In this document: positions 57,865 through 64,000 of the stretch, piece after piece
Layout of the letters: each line of letters begins with the position of its first letter
Position numbering within the stretch: the stretch's first letter is position 1
Notes under the pieces: model-generated
What the model was told of the DNA's origin: nothing
Seen by the model: only the letters and a program-made list of their open reading frames with translations
Database searches by the model: none
Assembly (NCBI GenBank): GCA_964482035.1
Contig: CAYZVC010000003.1
Location: 1-64,000 of the forward strand
Length of the DNA stretch: 64,000 nt
From: JANJWP01 sp964482035
GTDB lineage: Bacteria; Patescibacteriota; Gracilibacteria; BD1-5; UBA2023
Direction of reading: 5' to 3'
Made by a program: the position numbers and the translations under genes

Positions 57865-58674
57865 ATGGACGGAAAAGAGGAAGAAAAAGCTGAGGGCGCG
57901 ATGGACAAGGCGCTCGGCGTGGTCGGTTTTGTCGCCTTCATCGCGGTATGCGGCTTCTTTATCACGTGCGGAGGGGTGGCTCTGGCAATCGCCGGGGTTA
58001 CCGCCGCTGATTTCGCGAAGGCGTTGCTGTACGTGGGGATTTTCGCTACCATCGGACTTCTCATGGCGGCGTCTTTGGACGCGGTCAATTCTTCCAGCGG
58101 TCCGACGGGCGGCGGAAAACGGAATTTCATGGATTTCCTCTGAGACCACCAAGTGCTGAAATTCGCGGCTTTCGCGAGCTTCGCGTCGTGTTCGTTCTAT
58201 TTTCTCGGCTCGCCCGACGACCGGACGTTCGGCCAATTCCAATCCGATCTTTTCTTTTTGGGCACGTTCGCGCTCTTCGCGTCCTATTTGTACGACCTCG
58301 GCCCCAGAAAACCGAAACCCGCCACCGGTGCGCGATGAAGGAATTTCTTCGATTTCCGAAAACGTTCCCGCAACGATTTGGTGGAATCCGCCATCGAAAG
58401 GACGGACGTTTCGGATTTGGAACGGGTGCGGTTTGTGACGAACGGCGGCGAATCCTTCTCCATCGATACCGACAAAATGAAGCGTATCGCCAAGCTGGTC
58501 TGCACGAAGCTCGGGAAGACGCGGTTCTCCGCTGAGGAGCTTCGCGGATATTTCGAGCGGTTCGTAACTTCGGCACGATCTGAACTTCCGCCGGAAATGG
58601 TTGAAAAAATCGTCTTGAAAATGGAGGAGTTCGTATCGTCGTGAGGAAATGTCGAATTCGTTAAACGCCCATAA
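57865..58674 (+). CDS. Membrane protein of unknown function
   Basis: 269 residues, ATG 57865 to TAA with TGA at 58141, 58336 and 58642 as Gly. Four hydrophobic segments in the first 150 residues (GFVAFIAVCGFFITCGGVAL, YVGIFATIGLLMAASLDAV, FAAFASFASCSFYFLG, FLGTFALFASYLYDLG) and a charged cytoplasmic C-terminal domain (LVESAIERTDVSDLERV, KMKRIAKLVCTKLGKTRFSA). No family recognised. Part of the lgt operon. Confidence 0.65.
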
Positions 58675-58684
58675 CCGCCAAATT

Positions 58685-59179
58685 ATGTCCGAAACCTGAA
58701 AGAAGCCGAGCGCCTGGAGCAGTGCGCTCCTCATCATCGCGATTTTCCTTGGCGCTTTCGCGGTATCGTGCTGAGGAACGTTGTCCTTCTTCATGTCGTC
58801 GTACGCGAGAAACCCGTCATATCTCATCGCGATTCTCCTGATCGCTTCCGGCCCCATCGGATTCTGTTGGTTTTTCTTCCATAAGCTCTGAAAGGAACGC
58901 GGCTTCCGCTGGATTGGAAAATTCGCGGGAGGAGTCGTGCTCTCGATCGTTGCGTGGATAGCGATCCTCGCGATGGACGACGCGTTTTTTCCATATTCGG
59001 TTCGAAGGGAGTATCCGAGCGTGTCGGTCATGGTGGAATTCCTCATGGCGCTGGGCGAATTCGCCTTAGTGGCCGCCGTGATCGTCCATGCCGCCAAAAC
59101 CTACGCGAAATACCGCGGGGAACGCATCGAGGAGCTGGAGGGGGTGAATGAATCGGATGACTCCGAACCCTCCGAATAA
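58685..59179 (+). CDS. Small membrane protein
   Basis: 164 residues, ATG 58685 to TAA; TGA at 58697, 58772 and 58889 is Gly. Four hydrophobic segments (SSALLIIAIFLGAFAVSCGG, LIAILLIASGPIGFCWFFF, FAGGVVLSIVAWIAILAM, LGEFALVAAVIVHAA) and an acidic end. The stop overlaps the next start (TAATG). No family recognised. Confidence 0.65.
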
Positions 59180-59571
59180 TGAAAGTCCTTCCGCTTGCCG
59201 CATTCGCATTTTTCTGCGCAGTTTTCGTCACCTGCGGAGGGGCGGATTTAGGTTACGCTTCGCTCGTCGCGGCATTTTCACCCGTGCCGTTTCTGGCGGT
59301 TTTCGCATTCGCGCTCATCCGTCTCTGATACGACGCGTGATGGAGATGGGTTCTCGGTTCGGCCGGCTATTGGATACTGTGAATGGTGGCGTTCTTCTTA
59401 TTTTCGGGGACGTTCATGTTCATCGAACAGGAGCATCCCGGAATCGGCCATACGGCGTACGCCATCTATTGAACCGCGATATTCGCCTTGGTATTTCGAA
59501 AAGTGCGCAAGAATTTCCTCTCCGCCGTGGCGAAAGCGGATTCCGTAGAAAAGGAAGAATCGAATAAATAA
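59179..59571 (+). CDS. Small membrane protein
   Basis: 130 residues, ATG 59179 to TAA; TGA at 59326, 59338, 59380 and 59470 is Gly. Four hydrophobic segments (LAAFAFFCAVFVTCGGADLG, PVPFLAVFAFALIRLG, WILGMVAFFLFSGTFMFI, GTAIFALVFRKV) and a Lys-rich end. No family recognised; translationally coupled to the gene before and 6 bases from the radical SAM gene. Confidence 0.65.
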
Positions 59572-59577
59572 CGTCCC

Positions 59578-60963
59578 ATGGCCAACTACTCCAAAGAATA
59601 CGACCTCTTCCTCGGCGTCACCGAGTCTTTCTGCCACGCGTGCGGAAATCTCGACCGCCTCATTCCGGCGCATTTCGTCACTCGCGGAAACGAAGTCTGG
59701 CTCCGCAAGTTCTGCCCCGATTGCGGCAACGTTTGGGCCATGGTTTCGAGCGATTTCGCGTACTTCAAAAAGTGCAACGACTATCTCAAACGTCCCGACC
59801 TTCCGGAAGCCGCCCTCACGCCCATCAAGCGCGGCTGTCCGTTCGACTGCGGCGTTTGCCCGCAACACCAGAACCACCCGTGTTTGGCGCTTTTCAATAT
59901 CATCGACGAGTGCAACATGAAGTGCAACGTCTGCTACCACAACTCCGAACCCGGCAAGGGAAACCCCCGGAGCATGGAGGAAATCCGGCAGATGCACGAA
60001 ACGCTCCTCAAGGTGGAATCTGCGCCGGACATCATCCAAATCACGGGCGGCGAACCCACGCTCCATCCCGAGCTTTTGGACATCATCAAATACCTCAAAA
60101 CCGGTCCGGTACGCCACCTGATGCTCAATACCAACGGCATCCGGATTTCGGAAGACGAAGAGTTCGTAAAAGCGCTGAAAAACGTCGGGAAGGGATTCGA
60201 AGTCTACCTCCAATTCGACTCGCTCGAAGAAACGGCGCTCAAGCGCCTTCGTGGCGGAAACGTGCGGAAAATCCGCGAAAAAGCGCTCGCCATGCTCGAC
60301 AAGCACGGCATCTCCACCACTCTCGTCTGCGTCATCCAAAAGGGCGTGAACGACGACGAAATCGGCGCGCTCATCGAACACGCCACCACGTGGAAATGCG
60401 TCCGCGGAATCGTGTTCCAACCCATCCAGGACGTCGGACGCAACCTCGCCTGAGACGACTACCGCATTACGCTTTCGGAAGTACGGCAGAAAATCGTCGC
60501 AGCCGACAATCCGTTCGAAGAAGCCGACATGATTCCGTTGCCGTGCGATCCGCACAAGATTTCGGTGGGATACGCCATCAAGACCAAGGACGGGAAAATC
60601 CTCCCGGTCACGGGCAAAATCCCTAAAGAACTCATCACCGAACAAAAGGGCACCATCGCGTTCGAACAGGACAAGGTTTTCATTAAGAACGTCGTGGAAA
60701 CCGTGACGCTCGACACCGCGTTATCGGAAGCTATCGTCGGAAAAGACTCCATAAAGCGCAAGCTTTTCTGCTGTTGGCCGGAGTTTCTTGCGCCCGAAGC
60801 GATGACGTACGAAAACGTGTTCCGCATCGTCATCATGGAATTCTCCGACGCCTACAATTTCGACGCGGGAAACATCAAACGCGAGTGCAATTTCATGATC
60901 GAACCGGGCCGCGCGATACCGTTCTCGACGTACAACATGGGATTGAAGAGGTCTACGGCGTAA
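59578..60963 (+). CDS. Radical SAM protein of the MJ0619/Tes type
   Basis: 461 residues, ATG 59578 to TAA. Several cysteine sites: FCHACGN and KFCPDCGN zinc-like pairs, GCPFDCGVCPQHQNHPCLAL, and the radical SAM core IIDECNMKCNVCYHNSEPGKG (Cx3Cx2C), then IQITGGEPTLHPELLDIIKY. TGA at 60451 is Gly in QDVGRNLAGDDYRIT. The pattern matches MJ0619-like enzymes, studied as pterin methyltransferase-like and as tetraether lipid synthase (Tes), which joins lipid tails by C-C bonds in archaea. The substrate here is unknown. It lies in an operon with lgt and membrane proteins, which would suit lipid chemistry. Confidence 0.88.
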
Positions 60964-60970
60964 TTCAAAA

Positions 60971-60999
60971 AAATCCCCCGGCCTTCGCCGGGGGATTTC
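60971..60999. terminator. Bidirectional terminator
   Basis: AAATCCCCCGGC-CTTC-GCCGGGGGATTT between convergent genes. Confidence 0.87.
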
Positions 61000-61011
61000 A
61001 TGACTGTTTCC

Positions 61012-61851
61012 TTACTTCAGCCTTTCCGCCACGTCGTCTTTGAAGAGATCGAGGATTTCGGCGTACGGAATCGCCACCTTCACCACGCCAGCCGCATAGG
61101 GTCCTACTTGGTACGGGGTGGATTGGAACTCGAGCCCGTTCTTGGTAAAGCGCAGGATGTCGAGTCCGCCGGCGTCCGTAAGCGACTTTTTCACGTCGGC
61201 GCTTTCCGGGTAGATGCGGTCGGAGAAATCCTTCACGAGCTTCGCGTAGACGAGTTCGGCAATCTTCTTTTTGGCCGCTGCCGGATTCTTGAAGATATCG
61301 GATTCCGAAAGGAGTTTTCCGGTTTTGAGATCGGCGTTGAAGTTCTTGTAGGAAGTGTTTCCGTGCGCGCCGCCAGTAAACCGGTAATCCGATACGGTAA
61401 CGCTCGCGAATCCGCGGTACGAAGACTTTTCAAAGTCCGCGTACATCGAGTACTTCCCTTCCCAATCGCCCATCGCCGGGATTTCGGCAAGTTGCGACTT
61501 GAATTCGGCGAGCGACGATCTGAGCGTGGCGACCACGGCCTTATCGATAGCAGCCACTCCCGTTTTCGGATAGCGGACGTTCAGATCGAAGCGCGCTCCG
61601 TGGCGGTTGTAGTGCTTAGCATTGGGTGCCATCGGCTTGCCGAACTGCGCTTCCTTCTCCCAAGCACGGGCACAGAGAGCATTTTCCGCGTCCCAGGAAT
61701 ATCCGGCCGATCAGATGCAGCCATGCTCGTCGCGGTCACCGCCAACGAGCACCGGACGCATGCCGGAGTCGTCGGAGACTTGGGGAGTCGGGGTCGCGGA
61801 GACGCCGGTGGTCGCGGCGAGAAGGAGGGAAATGGCGATGACGTTACGCAT
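61012..61851 (-). CDS. Secreted DUF3298-type protein
   Basis: 279 residues, ATG 61851 to TAA. Signal peptide RNVIAISLLLAATTGVSA, then DRDEHGCI-G-SAGYSWDAENALCARAWE, where TGA (61711) is Gly in a small GCIxSAGYxW motif common in bacterial lipoproteins. The C-terminal 200 residues form a PdaC/RsiV-like DUF3298 domain (FDLNVRYPKTG, RFTGGAHGNTSYKNFNADLK, LLSESDIFKNP, GPYAAGVVKVAIPYAEIL). Relatives bind lysozyme or peptidoglycan or inhibit such enzymes; role here unknown. Next to the beta-propeller gene on the same strand. Confidence 0.82.
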
Positions 61852-61868
61852 GTTTCGGAGTTAGGCGG

Positions 61869-64000
61869 TTACTTCCAAAGGGTTTCGGAGAGGGTCGAGT
61901 AGCCGTGGGCCATGTCGTGCCCGACCATCTTCTCGTTGGAAAGGGTATAGAGAGTGTCGTCGAGATAGATATTGCGAAGGACGAACGATTTCTGGTAATT
62001 CCAGAGGTGGTTCGCGAAATATTCGCTATCGGTCGCGGATTCGTAGCAGTACGGCGGAACGTAGCCGTACGAGCTCGGGCAGTATTCGCCACCGCCGAGG
62101 ATCTTCTCGCATTTCGGAGCGGTGGTAGTCTTTACGTACTGTGCGCATTCTTTGGCGCGCTCGGCGGCCACGTCGCCCTTCACGATATGCGTGAGACGGG
62201 CTTCTTCCTTAATTCCGGATTCGTTCACCGAGATTGCCACGGTGCCCTGAAAGGCGTTTTTCGAACGGTACGGATCGTTGGCGTCGTTCGCGCTCTCCAT
62301 GACCGTCGCCGGAAGGAGGAGCAAATGCTTGGCGGCATTCCAAGTGAAGAGCTTGGGATTCCAGAGCGCGTCGCTCGAAGAACCGGCACCACCGAGAGTG
62401 AGGGTTTGGAGACGCTTGGGATTCTTCACGTCGGAAACGTCGTAGAGGTCGACCTTGAGGCCGGCGTTCTGAGTGCCGCCCCACTGGTTGGTCTTGGTGT
62501 CGTATCCGAGACCGATGAGCTTACCGTCGGCGTACGGGTGGAGGTAGACGGAGTATCCCGGAATCTTGAGTTCGCCTTCGATCTTGGGGTTTTTCGAATC
62601 CGCGACGTCGATGACGAAGAGCGGGTCGATCTGCTGGAAGGTGACGAGGTAGAGCTTGTTTCCGATGAAGCGGGAAGACTGGAAGTTCTCGTCGGGCGCG
62701 ATGTTCGCGAGGGTTCCGAGGAGCGAGAGGTCCTTACCGAGGATCGATACGCGGGTCGAGCGTTTTTCACCGGTTTCGCTCGTGACGATGCGGAAGCTGC
62801 CGTCACTGCCTTCGTCCATCGAGTACTTGTTCAACGGAGTTCCCGGAACGACCGCGGTCGCGGCGTATTTCACTACCGTGTTGTTGTTGAGCGCGAATTT
62901 ATGGACGAGGGTTTCGAGACCGGCGTTCCACATCGGCATCATGCAGCGTGCGTACGGGGGGCACTTCCACGAAGTCGGGGAATAGAGCTGAGAAGTGACG
63001 TAGAGGGAATTCTGCGTCATGAGGATTTCGTTCACGTCGCCGAAGAACACCTTGGTCTTGGTCTTGGCGGTGGGATTCGCGAGATCGATGACCGAGAGGG
63101 TCGTGAAGCTCGGAGTGAACGAATACTTTTCGAGGGTCGCGGAATCCGGAAGGACGTATTCGATATCGGAACACGTCGCGGCGTCGCCGGCTTCGAGACG
63201 GTACGGAAGGCGTTTTCCCTTCAGGAGGAAATTGGCGGAAGACGTCGGATCCGAAGAGAGTTCGACGACCTTCGGCATGACCTTTTTGACGCTGAAATCC
63301 TTGTCTACGCGCTTTTCGTCGAGTGCCTGCTTGCCCGCCGCGTTGGAAGCCATGGGCATGAGGTAGCGTTCGTACGGGAACGAGAAGTTGGAGTTCGAAA
63401 GGAGATAGAGCGAGTTTCCGATGCGGCGGCTCTGGGTTACCGAACCGTCGATCTGGAAGTAACGTTCGATCTTCGGGTTTTTAGGATCGGCGACGTCGTA
63501 TACGACGACTACGGTCTTATTGGAGCGGTCGAACCAGTACGCGTACGGATTGTTCAGCTGCTGGTATTTCGAAGAGAACATGACGAGTTTTCCGTTCGCG
63601 ACGTAGATTTCCGGATTGGAATACGAAGCGGGGACCTTGATCTTCTTCACGATGACCGGATTCTTGGAATCGCGGACGTCGGTAACGTAGACGCGGTGGT
63701 CTTCGGAATTGTAGAAGTAAGTGAACGAACCGTCGGTTTTGACGATTTCGGATTCGTCGACCCCTCCGATCTGGACGTTGGTCTGCGAATAGTCCTTCGC
63801 GCCTCCGCCGGACGAGCCTGCCGGAGCGGAAACGACGCCCGGAGCGGCGGTTCCTACGGCGTTCGAAGAGTCCATCTTCGCGCTGTCGGCGCTACGTTCC
63901 ATAAGAACGTCGTCGACCGGCATCGGACGGCCGTAATAATAATTCCCTCCCGGATTTTTCTTATAGTAGTCCGAGATGAACTTCGAGAGCACGTCTTCCA
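61869..64000 (-). CDS. Beta-propeller domain protein (PF09826-like), N-terminus outside window
   Basis: At least 710 residues, running past base 64000; TAA at 61869. After a Gly/Tyr-rich start (PGGNYYYGRPM) there is DYSQTNVQIGGVDESEIVKTDG, the mark of secreted beta-propeller family PF09826, then blades repeating YVTDVRDSKNPVIV, VYDVADPKNPKIERYFQ, LFVIDVADSKNPKIEGELKI and YDVSDVKNPKRLQTL. No TGA in the part seen. Expected on the outer face of the membrane, perhaps protein-binding. The true start and signal lie to the right of this window. Confidence 0.9.
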   Translation of the reverse strand, partial: EDVLSKFISDYYKKNPGGNYYYGRPMPVDDVLMERSADSAKMDSSNAVGTAAPGVVSAPAGSSGGGAKDYSQTNVQIGGVDESEIVKTDGSFTYFYNSEDHRVYVTDVRDSKNPVIVKKIKVPASYSNPEIYVANGKLVMFSSKYQQLNNPYAYWFDRSNKTVVVVYDVADPKNPKIERYFQIDGSVTQSRRIGNSLYLLSNSNFSFPYERYLMPMASNAAGKQALDEKRVDKDFSVKKVMPKVVELSSDPTSSANFLLKGKRLPYRLEAGDAATCSDIEYVLPDSATLEKYSFTPSFTTLSVIDLANPTAKTKTKVFFGDVNEILMTQNSLYVTSQLYSPTSWKCPPYARCMMPMWNAGLETLVHKFALNNNTVVKYAATAVVPGTPLNKYSMDEGSDGSFRIVTSETGEKRSTRVSILGKDLSLLGTLANIAPDENFQSSRFIGNKLYLVTFQQIDPLFVIDVADSKNPKIEGELKIPGYSVYLHPYADGKLIGLGYDTKTNQWGGTQNAGLKVDLYDVSDVKNPKRLQTLTLGGAGSSSDALWNPKLFTWNAAKHLLLLPATVMESANDANDPYRSKNAFQGTVAISVNESGIKEEARLTHIVKGDVAAERAKECAQYVKTTTAPKCEKILGGGEYCPSSYGYVPPYCYESATDSEYFANHLWNYQKSFVLRNIYLDDTLYTLSNEKMVGHDMAHGYSTLSETLWK

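Overview
This window is chromosomal DNA of a bacterium that reads UGA as glycine. That code is known from the Patescibacteria/CPR lineages Gracilibacteria (BD1-5) and Absconditabacteria (SR1). Translated with the standard code, dozens of genes break at TGA. Read as Gly, the breaks become intact genes, and the TGA falls on invariant glycines: both glycines of GLGNPG in peptidyl-tRNA hydrolase, LTGLPNR, SLGHD and DFGTGYSSL in a GGDEF-EAL protein, the VEIGYQ region of Elp3, and FGDG in Lgt. A tRNA gene with anticodon UCA and glycine-type identity bases (9845-9923) lies next to tRNA-Gly(GCC). The DNA is GC-rich by eye, which is unusual because published UGA=Gly genomes are mostly AT-rich. TAA and TAG are the normal stops.

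Layout. 1-8021: four large type IV pilin-like genes in a row, sharing one N-terminal module but ending in different domains (fibrinogen-related, two LamG-like domains, glycine-rich plus fibrinogen-related). 8052-16652: Elp3, the two tRNA-Gly genes, a MOT1-like transporter, tRNA-Arg, small membrane proteins and a diguanylate cyclase. 16676-20184: a histidine kinase and two OmpR-type regulators. 20389-24287: an accessory stretch with a TGA-dense AT-richer orphan, a DUF2726 protein, a toxin-antitoxin pair and a nuclease-like membrane protein. 24354-31263: proS, a LexA-like/UmuC-like pair with an operator, a secreted protein, dps and a divergent Fur-like regulator with operator palindromes, and ackA. 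31364-43543: a CHASE-PAS-GGDEF-EAL protein, an M16-like protease, an RND-TetR-HlyD efflux operon behind a perfect palindrome, and a U32 peptidase. 43687-50972: two more modular pilins interleaved with small membrane or secreted proteins, pth and a NAGPA-domain protein. 51079-64000: an SBP-GGDEF receptor, a TPR protein, aspS behind a T-box-like leader, lgt with small membrane proteins, a radical SAM enzyme of the MJ0619/Tes type, a DUF3298 protein and a truncated beta-propeller protein. No gene-free stretch exceeds about 300 bases.

How it fits together. The most striking content is a set of six pilin-like proteins that use one conserved assembly module to display different carbohydrate- or protein-binding domains. 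Fibrinogen-related domains are best known from animal lectins. With three GGDEF proteins, one of them with EAL, and a two-component system, this suggests a surface-attached or epibiotic/predatory cell that varies its adhesins. That lifestyle reading is inference.

A second puzzle is that four small genes with Shine-Dalgarno sequences (5601, 12029, 45251, 45737) end naturally at TGA, most of them close to a terminator hairpin, in a genome where TGA is otherwise glycine. Three small SD-led genes with TTGACA promoters also sit directly downstream of pilin genes.
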